From Acidobacteriota bacterium (GTDB taxonomy: Bacteria; Acidobacteriota; Terriglobia; Bryobacterales; Bryobacteraceae), in assembly GCA_014584705.1 (NCBI GenBank), contig JACTMJ010000014.1:62001-126000 (forward strand): 64,000 nt of DNA, written 5' to 3'. Made by a program: the position numbers and the translations under genes. Every line of letters begins with the position of its first letter. The first letter of the stretch is position 1. Under the pieces are notes generated by a model. The model was not told where the DNA came from and did not search any database. It worked only from the letters and a program-made list of their open reading frames with translations. This document shows, piece by piece, positions 45,069 through 54,488 of the stretch.

Positions 45069-46163
45069 ATGCATGTCTCCGAGATCGAAACCCCCGCGAT
45101 TGTTGTTGACCTGGATGTGCTGGAGCGGAACTTGGCGCGTGTGGCCACGTATGCCAGGGAGCACCACCTCCGCTTGCGCCCCCACACGAAGACGCACAAG
45201 AGTTCCGTGATTGCACGGATGCAACTGGAGAACGGCGCCGTAGGCCTGACGGTGGCCAAGGTCGGGGAAGCGGAGGTGATGCTGCGCGCCCGGCCCGAAG
45301 ACCTGCTGGTGGCCTACCCGGTGATTGGCGAGGGCAAGCTGCGCCGGCTTCTCGATGTGGCCCGCCACACGCGGGTGACAGTGGCTCTCGATAGCCTCGA
45401 AGCCGCGCAGGGGCTTTCGAACGCCGCCGCGAAAGCGGGCATGGAGATCGGCGTGCTGGTAGAAGAGGATGTCGGCCTCGGTCGTGTCGGCCTCACGGAT
45501 CCCCGCAAGCTCGTCGCGCTGGCATCGTCAATCGCCGGGTTGCCCAGCCTGCGCCTCGTCGGCTTCAATTTTTATCCCGGCCACGTCAAAGCTGTGGATG
45601 CGGAAGGGATGGCGGCGTTCCACGCTCTGGCGGCCGTGCTGGAGGAGACCTCCGCTCTCTGGCGAGCCGCCGGATTGCCGCTCGAAGTAGTTAGCGGGGG
45701 TTCTACGCCCACGCTCTTCCATTCCCATGAACTCCCCGTCCTGAATGAGATCCGGCCCGGCACCTACGTGTTTAACGATCGGAATACCGTGGAAAGCGGG
45801 GCGGCCGCGCTCGAAGAGTGCGCTGCGCATCTTCTGGTCACGGTCGTAAGCACCAGCCGCGCTTCCGGCATGATCGTCGATGGCGGTTCGAAAACCTTTT
45901 CGTCGGACCGTCTGTCTACCGGCGGCGAGGTCACGTTCGGACTGCTTCGCGAGGAGCCGGCAGCGAAGTTCGTGAAGATGAACGAAGAACACGGCTACAT
46001 TGACCTCCCCCCTTCGGCGCGTCATTTCCGCATCGGGGAGCGCCTGCATATTCTGCCGAACCACATTTGCGTCGCGGTGAACCTGCACGACCGGGTCTAC
46101 GGCGTTCGCGGAGAGAACGTGGAGCAGGTCTTCGAGGTTGAGGCACGCGGAAAACTTCAGTGA
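45069..46163 (+). CDS. D-threonine aldolase/DSD1-like PLP enzyme (alanine racemase N-terminal fold)
   Basis: 364 residues. ETPAIVVDLDVLERNLARV and LRPHTKTHKS, with the PLP Lys, open the fold-type III barrel; VSGGSTPTL binds phosphate, and the C-terminal beta domain has ILPNHICVAVNLHDRVYG, the HxC metal-binding motif of D-threonine aldolases and D-serine dehydratases. It should cleave or dehydrate a D-3-hydroxy-amino acid. Starts at ATG 45069, one codon after a TTG. Divergent from the small basic gene. Confidence 0.88.
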   Translation: MHVSEIETPAIVVDLDVLERNLARVATYAREHHLRLRPHTKTHKSSVIARMQLENGAVGLTVAKVGEAEVMLRARPEDLLVAYPVIGEGKLRRLLDVARHTRVTVALDSLEAAQGLSNAAAKAGMEIGVLVEEDVGLGRVGLTDPRKLVALASSIAGLPSLRLVGFNFYPGHVKAVDAEGMAAFHALAAVLEETSALWRAAGLPLEVVSGGSTPTLFHSHELPVLNEIRPGTYVFNDRNTVESGAAALEECAAHLLVTVVSTSRASGMIVDGGSKTFSSDRLSTGGEVTFGLLREEPAAKFVKMNEEHGYIDLPPSARHFRIGERLHILPNHICVAVNLHDRVYGVRGENVEQVFEVEARGKLQ

Positions 46164-46228
46164 AACGCGCGGCGAAAACACTCCCCGCACTGCAACTCCA
46201 TTCCTGAATCCACCAAAGGCTGGTTATC

Positions 46229-46843
46229 TTGAAGAATCCCATCAAACGCGCCCACACGAGCGTAGAGATATTTCCCTTAATCCGGGATCGCTGGAGCCCG
46301 CGCGCCTTTTCCGCGAGAACGGTCCACCAGGAGTTGCTCCTCAAATTGATGGAAGCGGCGCGCTGGGCGGCATCCTGTTTCAACGAGCAACCATGGCGCT
46401 TCCTGGTTGCCACCAGCGAACGTCCGGAAGAGCACGCCAAAGCGCTTTCCTGCCTCACCGAGGCGAACCAGGAGTGGGCCAGGCACGCGCCGGTGCTGAT
46501 GCTGACGGTGGTGAAGAACGAATTTACCGTCAATGGGAAACCGAACCGCTGGTGTGAGCACGATCTCGGCCTGGCGATGGGAAATCTCACGACGCAAGCG
46601 TCCGCGGAAGGGCTGGTGCTCCACCACATGGCGGGGATCCTGCCGGACCGGATTCGCGAGGTTTATGGCATTCCGGAGGGGTTCCACCCCATGACCGCGG
46701 TGGCCCTCGGCTACGAGGGAGAACCCGGCTCGCTCGAACCGGAATGGGCGCGCAAAAGCGAATCGGAGCCGCGAACGCGCAAACCGCTCCAGGAACTCTT
46801 TTTTCATCAGAACTGGGGCGACCCGTTCGCCGCGGGGAAATAG
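46229..46843 (+). CDS. Nitroreductase family protein
   Basis: 204 residues. PLIRDRWSPRAFSARTV, LMEAARWAASCFNEQPWRFLVAT (the FMN-contacting S-x-x-N-x-QPW segment) and HDLGLAMGNLTTQASAEGLVLHHMAG followed by HPMTAVALGY are standard for the family. FMN-dependent reduction of quinones or nitro compounds is likely; the physiological substrate is unknown. The only fitting start is TTG at 46229, without a strong ribosome binding site. Confidence 0.88.
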   Translation: MKNPIKRAHTSVEIFPLIRDRWSPRAFSARTVHQELLLKLMEAARWAASCFNEQPWRFLVATSERPEEHAKALSCLTEANQEWARHAPVLMLTVVKNEFTVNGKPNRWCEHDLGLAMGNLTTQASAEGLVLHHMAGILPDRIREVYGIPEGFHPMTAVALGYEGEPGSLEPEWARKSESEPRTRKPLQELFFHQNWGDPFAAGK

Positions 46844-46900
46844 ATCAAACGCTTTCCGCTTCCCGCACGTCTAATGGTGTTGAGGGAGGAATTAGCGATT

Positions 46901-47395
46901 ATGACTACGAAATCCAAGACCCATCTCGAAGAAATCGCGATCGGAATGAGCGCGAAGGACCGGGAAACGATGGTGGATTCGCTGAACGGCCTGCTGGCGG
47001 ATCTTACCGTACTGTACATTAAGGCCCGAAACTATCATTGGAACGTGGAAGGCACCCATTTCTTCTCGCTGCACGCGGAGTTTGAGAAGCTCTACACCGC
47101 GCTTTCCAACGATATTGACCTGGTGGCCGAACGCGCCCGCGCGCTGGGCGGCATCGCCGCCGGCACAATGGCCCAATACCTGGAATTGGCGACGCTCAAG
47201 GAAGCTAGCGGAGTCCCGATTGCCACGGCCATGGTATCCGAGCTGAGCGACGATGTAGAGCGCATTGTGAGCAACCTGCGCCAAAAAGTGGGCGAAGCCG
47301 ACGACGCGCATGACTTTGGAACGGCCGATTTCTTCACCGGCCTCATGGAAGCCTACGAGAAGACCGCCTGGATGCTGCGGTCATACGTGCGGTAA
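46901..47395 (+). CDS. dps: Dps-family ferritin-like protein
   Basis: 164 residues from ATG 46901. LNGLLADLTVLYIKARNYHWNVEG and FFSLHAEFEKLYTALSNDIDLVAERARALG hold the inter-subunit ferroxidase residues (His in NYHW, His in LHAEFE, Asp and Glu in the NDIDLVAER helix). Dps forms dodecamers that oxidise iron and protect DNA in starvation or peroxide stress. A GGGAGGA lies about 12 bases upstream. The N terminus is only weakly basic, so direct DNA binding may be modest. Confidence 0.92.
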   Translation: MTTKSKTHLEEIAIGMSAKDRETMVDSLNGLLADLTVLYIKARNYHWNVEGTHFFSLHAEFEKLYTALSNDIDLVAERARALGGIAAGTMAQYLELATLKEASGVPIATAMVSELSDDVERIVSNLRQKVGEADDAHDFGTADFFTGLMEAYEKTAWMLRSYVR

Positions 47396-47422
47396 CGCTT
47401 CTAGAGCGCGGCCCGCGCCTCT

Positions 47423-49687
47423 TCACTGGTTCGCGCGCGCAGGCCCTTGAGGCTTTGCCTCGATCGCCTTCGCCAGCGCGGGCAGCAGCGGCAGGTCGCG
47501 CAGCCAGATCCCGGTGGCCCGGCGAATCGCCGCGGCGATTGCCGGCGCCACCACCGTATTGGGAGATTCTCCTGCCCCGGCGGCGGGAATCCCTCGCCGG
47601 TCAATCAGTTCCACTTCGATCTCAGGCGCATCACTAAACCGCGGCACGCGATATTGGCCGAGGTGGCGGGTGCGCAAATGCGTGTCGTCCCACACAATGC
47701 GCTCATATAACGCGGGCCCCGTGGCTTGAATTACATTTCCGGTGATCTGATTGCGCAGATTGTCCGGATTCAAGACCGCGCCGGGATCGAACACCATCAG
47801 CGCCCGCAACAGATTCACATCCTTCCCGCCCGCCTTCACTTCCACGAAAAAAGCCAGCCGCGCGTCCTTCTCGATCGTGCATGCCATGCCCTGGGCCATA
47901 CCTGGCTTCGAACCGCCCTTTCCCCAACCGAAGCGCTCCGCCCCTTTGAGGATGGCTTCCTTCAGCCGGGCGTCCTCGATGTGGCGCAGCCGGAAAGCGA
48001 TGGAATCTTCCTTCATCCCCGCCGCCCATTCCTCCATGTGCATTTCTCTGGCGAAGGTATTTGCCACCGCCGCTAGCGCGCGGTAAGAGCCTTGCCGGAG
48101 CGGCGTATTGGCCGGATGATAACCCAGGTAGTAGTTGGGGAAGTTGTAGGGAATCGGCAGACCCGATGCGCCGGAATTGTAGTTGTGGAAGTCGAAGGCC
48201 TGGATCTGGCCCTTCACGTCAGCACCTGACCGAACCTCCACGAGAGCGGCGGGCCGGAAGTAGTTGGCTTGAAACTCATCCTCGCGGGTCCAGCACAGCT
48301 TCACCGGCTTGCCAGCTTCGCGCGCGAGGCGAGCGGCTTCCACGGCAACCGCACCGCCCTGCTTGCCCCCGAATCCGGACCCTGTGTCGGACGCGATCAC
48401 GCGCACGTTCTCTTCCGGAATCCCGAAGGTTTTCGCGAGCAGTTCCATCGTCAGAAACGGCGCCTGGCACCCGTAATGCACGGTGAGCCGGTCCCCCTCC
48501 CAACTCGCGATGGCGGAAGAGGTCTCCAGAGGCACATGCGCTACATACGCGGTGGTATAGGTGGCCGCAAGCTTGCGCGGCGCGGCGAAATAGCCGTTGT
48601 AGGCATCGCCCTTCTCGATCAGAGCCGGATACCGCGCGCCTTTCACGAATACAGGCGCTCGGGAGGTTTCCTTGAAATGTTCGGCCAGCCGCTCCTCCTG
48701 CACCAGAACCGACGCGTCCCAGACTACTCCCAGAGTCTGTGCCGCGGCGCGGGCGGTGGAGGCGTCCGGCGCAACCACACCCAGAAAATCTCCGTCATGC
48801 ACCACCTGTACGCTGGCCGGCAGCCGATCCGCTCCCCGGACGCGCTCGATTTTCGCTTTGTAGTGTGGCCCCCTCACCATTGCCCCGAACAGCATTCCAG
48901 GCAACCGCAGATCGCTGGCGTACATGGCCGCGCCGGTCACGATTTCCCGGCCCCGCACCGGCGGAACTGATTGTCCCAGAACCTTCCACTCGTCCGGCCT
49001 TACAGGTGCACGCTCCACGCCGGAGGTGGGCGGATTCTCCCTCGCGATCTTCGCCGCATCAAAGAGCGTCATTCGCTGGCCGGCTCCGCCTTGCAACACG
49101 CCATCAAGCAGCCGCACGTCCGCCGGTTTTACGCTCCAGGTCCTGGCCGCGGCCGCGAGGAAGAGCCCTCGTGCGAACGCCGCCGCTGCCCGCACCACGG
49201 GCACGGTTTGCGGGGAAGTGAGGCTTGCCCAGGTACCTCCGTCATCCGGCACACGCGCAGTATCTCCCATCACGAGTTTCACCCGCGCCACCGGAACGAA
49301 AAGCTCCTCGGCGATTGCCTGGCTCAGCAGTGTGCGCGAGCCCTGCCCAAGTTCCACCTTCCCCGTGAACCCGGTGATCTCTCCCGATTCCTCAAACAGA
49401 AAGCGGGACGAAATCTCTTCGGGCAGCCTGGCTTCGCCGCCAGTCTGCTCCTGGGCGTTCTGGTTCTGTGCATGCAAGGGAAAGCAGACCGTTAGCAGAA
49501 TGCCCGCACCTGCCACCCGCCAGAACGCCCGGCGGTTGAGCACAAACGAATAGCGCGTTGTCTCGAACAACTCGAAGCGTTCCGGCTCAATCGTGCCAGG
49601 GGCAAACTCGGTCCGTCGGCGATAGACTCGCTTAGCCTCGCCCGGATGCGGTTCCGATTCAAGCCGGAAGATGCGACTCTCAGCCAC
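47423..49687 (-). CDS. Molybdopterin-binding subunit of an isoquinoline 1-oxidoreductase-type xanthine dehydrogenase family enzyme
   Basis: 754 residues from GTG 49687, which overlaps the stop of the 2Fe-2S gene by eight bases. After about 50 residues comes a Tat-like signal NRRAFWRVAGAGILLTVC. The Moco domains have SGFGGKQGGAVAVEAARLA, QGSYRALAAVANTFA, and GAGESPNTVVAPAI with the catalytic Glu near the end. With the 2Fe-2S subunit upstream it forms a membrane- or periplasm-facing hydroxylase of aldehydes or N-heterocycles. The cytochrome c partner often found with this type is not adjacent. Confidence 0.9.
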   Translation of the reverse strand: MAESRIFRLESEPHPGEAKRVYRRRTEFAPGTIEPERFELFETTRYSFVLNRRAFWRVAGAGILLTVCFPLHAQNQNAQEQTGGEARLPEEISSRFLFEESGEITGFTGKVELGQGSRTLLSQAIAEELFVPVARVKLVMGDTARVPDDGGTWASLTSPQTVPVVRAAAAFARGLFLAAAARTWSVKPADVRLLDGVLQGGAGQRMTLFDAAKIARENPPTSGVERAPVRPDEWKVLGQSVPPVRGREIVTGAAMYASDLRLPGMLFGAMVRGPHYKAKIERVRGADRLPASVQVVHDGDFLGVVAPDASTARAAAQTLGVVWDASVLVQEERLAEHFKETSRAPVFVKGARYPALIEKGDAYNGYFAAPRKLAATYTTAYVAHVPLETSSAIASWEGDRLTVHYGCQAPFLTMELLAKTFGIPEENVRVIASDTGSGFGGKQGGAVAVEAARLAREAGKPVKLCWTREDEFQANYFRPAALVEVRSGADVKGQIQAFDFHNYNSGASGLPIPYNFPNYYLGYHPANTPLRQGSYRALAAVANTFAREMHMEEWAAGMKEDSIAFRLRHIEDARLKEAILKGAERFGWGKGGSKPGMAQGMACTIEKDARLAFFVEVKAGGKDVNLLRALMVFDPGAVLNPDNLRNQITGNVIQATGPALYERIVWDDTHLRTRHLGQYRVPRFSDAPEIEVELIDRRGIPAAGAGESPNTVVAPAIAAAIRRATGIWLRDLPLLPALAKAIEAKPQGPARANQ

Positions 49688-50180
49688 GGCGCGGGCCCCC
49701 GTTACCGGATGACTCAGCCCGCGTTGCACGCGCCGCCGTTTGCACCGCCTCAACGATCCGAGGGTAGGTGCCACAGCGGCAGATATGCCCCTCCAGTCGC
49801 TCCTCAATCTGTTGCGCCGTGGGGTTTGGGATATCGGCGAGCAAGGCCTTCGATGCCATGATCATTCCTGGAGTGCAATAGCCGCATTGGAATGCCGCGT
49901 GGCTCAGGAACGCTTCCTGTAGCGGGTGCAGCCCCCGCGCGGTGGCCAGCCCCTCGATGGTCTCCACCGGCTGCTCGCCCACTTCCGAAATAGCCATCAG
50001 GCAGGATTTCACCGGCTTGCCCGCGACGAGCACCGTGCATGCGCCGCACAGCCCTTCGCCGCATCCATACTTCGTGCCCGTGAGTTGCGCTGCGTCCCGC
50101 AGGACGTCCAGCAGCGGAGCCTGGCCGGAAGACTCCAACTCCCAGACCCTGCCGTTGATGTTCAGGGTGAAGATCGGCAT
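49680..50180 (-). CDS. 2Fe-2S subunit of an isoquinoline 1-oxidoreductase-type enzyme
   Basis: 166 residues with two [2Fe-2S] sites: the plant-ferredoxin type CGEGLCGACTVLVAGKPVKSC and the C-terminal helical CGYCTPGM ... CRCGTY. It passes electrons from the molybdenum centre of the large subunit encoded immediately downstream, with which it shares an 8-base overlap. Length and Cys pattern are as usual for the alpha (small) subunit. Confidence 0.93.
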   Translation of the reverse strand: MPIFTLNINGRVWELESSGQAPLLDVLRDAAQLTGTKYGCGEGLCGACTVLVAGKPVKSCLMAISEVGEQPVETIEGLATARGLHPLQEAFLSHAAFQCGYCTPGMIMASKALLADIPNPTAQQIEERLEGHICRCGTYPRIVEAVQTAARATRAESSGNGGPRRG

Positions 50181-50266
50181 AAAACAAAATGGGCGCAGAC
50201 TCCATGCTAGGCGGCTTCACCGCCACAGGCAAGGGTATCCGCGCCCGAAGTTCTCCGGCTAGCCGT

Positions 50267-52459
50267 CTAGAAGAGGCTGTAAGCGACGGTCAGCCCGGCC
50301 ATCACAATCGCCACCATGCTCATGAGCTTGATGAGGATGTTCAGGCTGGGGCCGGCGGTATCCTTAAACGGGTCGCCCACCGTATCGCCGATCACAGCCG
50401 CTTTGTGCGCCGGGGAACCCTTTCCGCCCATATTGCCTTCCTCGATGTACTTCTTTGCGTTATCCCAGGCGCCGCCGGAGTTGGCCAGGAAGATCGCCAG
50501 AACGAAGCCCGCCGAAAGACCACCGATGAGCAGCCCGAAGACTCCCGCCACGCCCAGGATCAGCCCGACGAGGATGGGTGTGGCAATCGCGATGGAGGAT
50601 GGGACAATCATCTCCCTTTGTGCGCCCCGCGTCGAGATCTCAATGCAGCGGGCGTAGTCCGGTTCCTGGGTGCCTTGCATGATGCCGGGGAAGGCGGCGA
50701 ACTGTCGCCTCACCTCGTCCACCATGGACCCCGCCGCCCGGCCGACCGCCTGGATTGTGAGACCGCAGAACACAAACGCCAGCATAGAGCCGATGAAGAT
50801 CCCCAGCAGCACCAGCGGGTTCATCAGGTTGATGTTGTAGAAATCGACGAAATCGAGCAGGGACGCTTTGGCCGTCGCCACGGTGGAGTGGTCCAGCACC
50901 AGTTCGTTCATGCCCATGCGCATCAAACCGATACGCAATTCTTCAATGTAGGAACTGAGCAAAGCCAGCGCCGTGAGGGCAGCCGAGCCAATAGCAAAGC
51001 CCTTGCCCGTCGCGGCCGTCGTATTGCCAAGCGAGTCGAGCGCATCCGTACGCTGCCGCACCTCGGGCGGGAGGCCGCTCATTTCCGCGTTTCCCCCGGC
51101 GTTGTCGGCAATCGGCCCGTACGCGTCGGTCGCCAGCGTGATACCCAGCGTCGAGAGCATGCCAACGGCCGCGATGCCAATTCCGTAAAGCCCCATGTTG
51201 AGATTCGTAATGTCAAAGCCCGACGCGCAGAGGAAGGCAAAGAGCGTACCCACAACAACCGACATCACCGGGATCGCGGTGGAGAGCATGCCGGTGCCAA
51301 TGCCGGAGATGACGAGCGTCGCGGGTCCCGTCTGTGCCTGTTCGGCAATGCCCATCGTCGGCTTGTGGCCTTGCGAAGTGTAGTATTCGGTCGCCTTGCC
51401 GATCACAACGCCCGTGAGCAAACCGACCACCATCGAACCCCAAACGCCAATGGCGTTGGGAATCGTGAGGAATTGCATAATGAAAAACGAGCAGATGATG
51501 ATGAGAATCGTGCTCGCATTCAGACCCCGGCCCAGGGCGTCCAGCAGATTCCGCTGCGATGCGTTCTCCTTGGTGCGAACCAGAAAAACACCCACAATCG
51601 AGAGCAACGTGCCCACGGCCGCGATCACCATCGGCGCGATCACCGCGTTCAACTGCACGGTTGGGTCATCCATGAATGCCGCCGCGCCCAGGGCCGCCGT
51701 TGCCAGAATCGCACCGCAATAGCTTTCGTAAAGATCCGCGCCCATCCCAGCCACGTCGCCCACGTTGTCGCCCACGTTATCCGCGATCGTCGCGGGGTTG
51801 CGCGGGTCGTCTTCCGGAATTCCGGCTTCCACCTTGCCCACCAGATCCGCGCCCACATCGGCCGCCTTGGTGTAAATGCCGCCGCCCACGCGGGCGAACA
51901 GCGCCTGCGTGGAAGCGCCCATTCCGAAGGTGAGCATCGTGGTCGTAATCACCAGCAGATTGTGTCCATCGCCCGCCGTCGGCGGATAGAAGTAAGAAAG
52001 AACCATGAACCAGACCGAGATATCCAGCAGGCCGAGGCCCACCACCACCAACCCCATCACCGCGCCGCTACGGAACGCCACCGAAAGCCCTTCGTTCAGA
52101 GACTTCGATGCCGCGTGCGCGGTGCGGGCCGAGGCATACGTCGCTGTCTTCATGCCGAAAAATCCCGCCAGTCCGGAAAAGAAGCCGCCCGTCAGAAAGG
52201 CGAACGGGACCCAGGGGTTCTGCACGTCAAGCACGAATGCCATAAAGGCCAGAAGAAGAGTAAGCGCCACAAAAAAGTACCCGACCACGCGATACTGTTG
52301 CTTGAGATAAGCCATGGCGCCGGTCCGCACGTAAGACGCAATTTGCGCCATGCGCGGTGTTCCCTCCGGCTTCTTCATCATTTGCGAGTAAAAGATCCAC
52401 GCGTAGAGAAGAGCGATCAATGAACCGAAGGGTGCAAGGAAGAATACGGGGTTCGACAT
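50267..52459 (-). CDS. hppA: Membrane-bound ion-pumping pyrophosphatase
   Basis: 730 residues with about 16 membrane helices. The substrate site [39 protein letters not shown] and the C-terminal [19 protein letters not shown] are diagnostic. The motif [18 protein letters not shown] has Ala where potassium-independent pumps have Lys, so this should be a potassium-dependent enzyme, a class containing both proton and sodium pumps. It uses PPi hydrolysis to energise the membrane and would support low-energy growth. Confidence 0.95.
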   Translation of the reverse strand: MSNPVFFLAPFGSLIALLYAWIFYSQMMKKPEGTPRMAQIASYVRTGAMAYLKQQYRVVGYFFVALTLLLAFMAFVLDVQNPWVPFAFLTGGFFSGLAGFFGMKTATYASARTAHAASKSLNEGLSVAFRSGAVMGLVVVGLGLLDISVWFMVLSYFYPPTAGDGHNLLVITTTMLTFGMGASTQALFARVGGGIYTKAADVGADLVGKVEAGIPEDDPRNPATIADNVGDNVGDVAGMGADLYESYCGAILATAALGAAAFMDDPTVQLNAVIAPMVIAAVGTLLSIVGVFLVRTKENASQRNLLDALGRGLNASTILIIICSFFIMQFLTIPNAIGVWGSMVVGLLTGVVIGKATEYYTSQGHKPTMGIAEQAQTGPATLVISGIGTGMLSTAIPVMSVVVGTLFAFLCASGFDITNLNMGLYGIGIAAVGMLSTLGITLATDAYGPIADNAGGNAEMSGLPPEVRQRTDALDSLGNTTAATGKGFAIGSAALTALALLSSYIEELRIGLMRMGMNELVLDHSTVATAKASLLDFVDFYNINLMNPLVLLGIFIGSMLAFVFCGLTIQAVGRAAGSMVDEVRRQFAAFPGIMQGTQEPDYARCIEISTRGAQREMIVPSSIAIATPILVGLILGVAGVFGLLIGGLSAGFVLAIFLANSGGAWDNAKKYIEEGNMGGKGSPAHKAAVIGDTVGDPFKDTAGPSLNILIKLMSMVAIVMAGLTVAYSLF

Positions 52460-52866
52460 AAGTTCGCCTTTACTGCTCCTTTTGAGTGGGGGAGTATCCG
52501 TCTTGAGAATGCTTCAGAATCAGAAACATACATCCGGAAGCATGCCATTCTGACACTTCTTGCCAGAAAAGGCGATACCCCGCCGAAATATCACCACTCA
52601 AGTACACATCATACAAATTTCAAAGATTAAAAGACAAGAAAATCTGAAAGAATTCCGGAGAGAATCCCGCTTGCCGGCGTCTCGGAATGCGGTTCAGTAC
52701 TATCGCCGCCCGCGGGCGCGCCTCGCCCCTGTGTCCCGGTTGGCTCATTCAACTGGACGGATTCTCCCTCGATGGGACACAACCGAACCCTCACGAGTGG
52801 AGTATCTTTGGATAACCGAGGCCGTCCGTGCGACCGCGTGTCAGCGATACAGCCCAGAGGGTTTCC
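52460..52866. other. Divergent intergenic region, about 400 bases
   Basis: AT-rich near hppA, GC-richer toward the methyltransferase gene. On the minus strand AAAGGAGCAG gives hppA a good ribosome binding site. One AGTACT palindrome lies at 52696-52701. No gene or clear promoter pair is evident. Confidence 0.45.
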
Positions 52867-54474
52867 ATGAGCCAGAACGCTTACGAAATCAATCTCTATC
52901 CCACCAAGGCGCAACCCCAACTGCATATTGACAACCTGTACACGGCGGCCTTTCTACGGGGCTTCGATCCCGTCCCCATTGAGACGGCTTCCGTACTTGA
53001 GGTGGGCTGCGGCACCGGGCTCAACTTGCTCCCGATGGCCCAGACTCTCCCGAAAGCCGAGTTTGTCGGCGTGGATTACGCGGTCCGACCCATTCAGCTT
53101 GCCAAGTCCCTGGCCCAGCGCATGGAGCTTGGCAACGTTCGCTTCCATGCTGCCGACATCCGGGATCTTGCCGACGACTTCGGCAGCTTCGACTACATCA
53201 TCGTCCACGGTTTCTATTCGTGGGTGCCCGAGGAAGCCCGCGAGGCTCTGTGGAGGGTCGCCCGCGGCAGCATCACCCCTCGCGGCGTCGTCCAGGTCAG
53301 CTACAACTGTCTTCCCGGATGGCTGCAGAACCAGTGGCTGCGCGATTTCTGCCTTTTGCACATGAAGCGATTCCCCGGCCGTGAAACTCAGTTGCGCGAA
53401 GCCTGGAAGCTGATCGAGGCGCTCGCCTCCATGAAGGAGGCCGACAATCCCTACGCAGCCATCGCCGCACAAACGGTGGAAAAGGGCTTCGCTACCGCGA
53501 TTCACGATGAACTCGGCGCCATCAATCAGCCGTTCTATCTGAATCAGGTCGTCGCCCGCGCGGAGCAGCACGGTTTCCAATACCTTTCCGATGCGGTGCA
53601 GAAATACGTCCCCGGTATGCAGCATCTTTCAGCGGGAGAGGAAATTCTCACACAACTCGCCGGAGAGGATCGTGCCTCACAGGAGCAATACAAGGACTTC
53701 CTCTCTTTGCGCAGTTTCCGCCAAAGCCTCTTCACCCCCGCCTCCCATGCGCCGACATCGGCTTCTTTCCTGGACCTGCTCCGGCGCTGCCGCGTGGCCT
53801 CTCCGCTGCGGGCAAGCGCTCCGGACGAGGACGGCAACCGCGTCTACGATGCGCCCCACACGATTCTCGGATTCCATTCGAACAACCCTCTTCTTGCCCA
53901 GCTTTTCGAAGAGATCGCCGCCGCCCACCCCGCTCCGGTCCCGCTCGCCGAGACCTCCGCCGCCTTGTCGCGAGCGCTCTCCGGAGCCGCGCCGTCTGTG
54001 GTTGCCGAGTTTTGGGATCTCGTCGAAGATCTCTCCCGGAACGGCGTATTGCAGACTTCGACGCGGGAACTCCCCATCCCGGCCTCCGTTCCCGTGAAGC
54101 CCTCGATGGCGGGCATTGCCCGCTGGGAAGCCCTCCTCAACCTTCCGCTCACCAATCTTTTCCATAGACCGCACCCTTTCCCGGACCCCCTGCACCGAGC
54201 GCTCGCGGCCTTAGCCGACGGCAGCCGCTCTGCACCCGAAATTTGCGCGGCGCTTACGTCGCTCATCCTGGCCCAGAAAAGCAGCGGCAAGGGGGAAATT
54301 CCCTTGAACGGCCTCCCCGTCCCGCTGCTATCCACACAAGCTCTGCGCGGGAGGGAAGCACTCCTGAGTGACCCCCAGGCCCTCAACGGCTTTCTGCTGG
54401 AGACAGTTCCGGTGGAGCTGGAGCGCTTTCGCCAGGCGGGGCTGATCGTGGAAGGGGATGCCTCGAAGCAGTAA
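52867..54474 (+). CDS. SAM-dependent methyltransferase with methyltransferase regulatory domain
   Basis: 535 residues from ATG 52867 (AGAGGG upstream). Class I methyltransferase: SVLEVGCGTGLNLLPMAQ is the SAM loop, FVGVDYAVRPIQLAKS the acidic loop, and FDYIIVHGFYSWVPEEAR motif II. After about residue 220 comes the methyltransferase regulatory region (HDELGAINQPFYLNQVVARAEQHGFQYLSDA) and a long C-terminal part (LPLTNLFHRPHPFPDPLHRALAALADG) seen in large multi-domain methyltransferases. Substrate unknown; proteins of this architecture are often of the lysine or nucleotide-sugar associated type. Convergent with the ppx gene. Confidence 0.82.
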   Translation: MSQNAYEINLYPTKAQPQLHIDNLYTAAFLRGFDPVPIETASVLEVGCGTGLNLLPMAQTLPKAEFVGVDYAVRPIQLAKSLAQRMELGNVRFHAADIRDLADDFGSFDYIIVHGFYSWVPEEAREALWRVARGSITPRGVVQVSYNCLPGWLQNQWLRDFCLLHMKRFPGRETQLREAWKLIEALASMKEADNPYAAIAAQTVEKGFATAIHDELGAINQPFYLNQVVARAEQHGFQYLSDAVQKYVPGMQHLSAGEEILTQLAGEDRASQEQYKDFLSLRSFRQSLFTPASHAPTSASFLDLLRRCRVASPLRASAPDEDGNRVYDAPHTILGFHSNNPLLAQLFEEIAAAHPAPVPLAETSAALSRALSGAAPSVVAEFWDLVEDLSRNGVLQTSTRELPIPASVPVKPSMAGIARWEALLNLPLTNLFHRPHPFPDPLHRALAALADGSRSAPEICAALTSLILAQKSSGKGEIPLNGLPVPLLSTQALRGREALLSDPQALNGFLLETVPVELERFRQAGLIVEGDASKQ

Positions 54475-54488
54475 CCACAGTCGGGGCG

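Noticed and set aside
50189..52423. A 744-codon plus-strand open frame opposite hppA
   Set aside because: It is the antisense shadow of a canonical pyrophosphatase; the residues are mostly Arg, His and Gln with no domain, and it depends on GC-rich codon positions of hppA.
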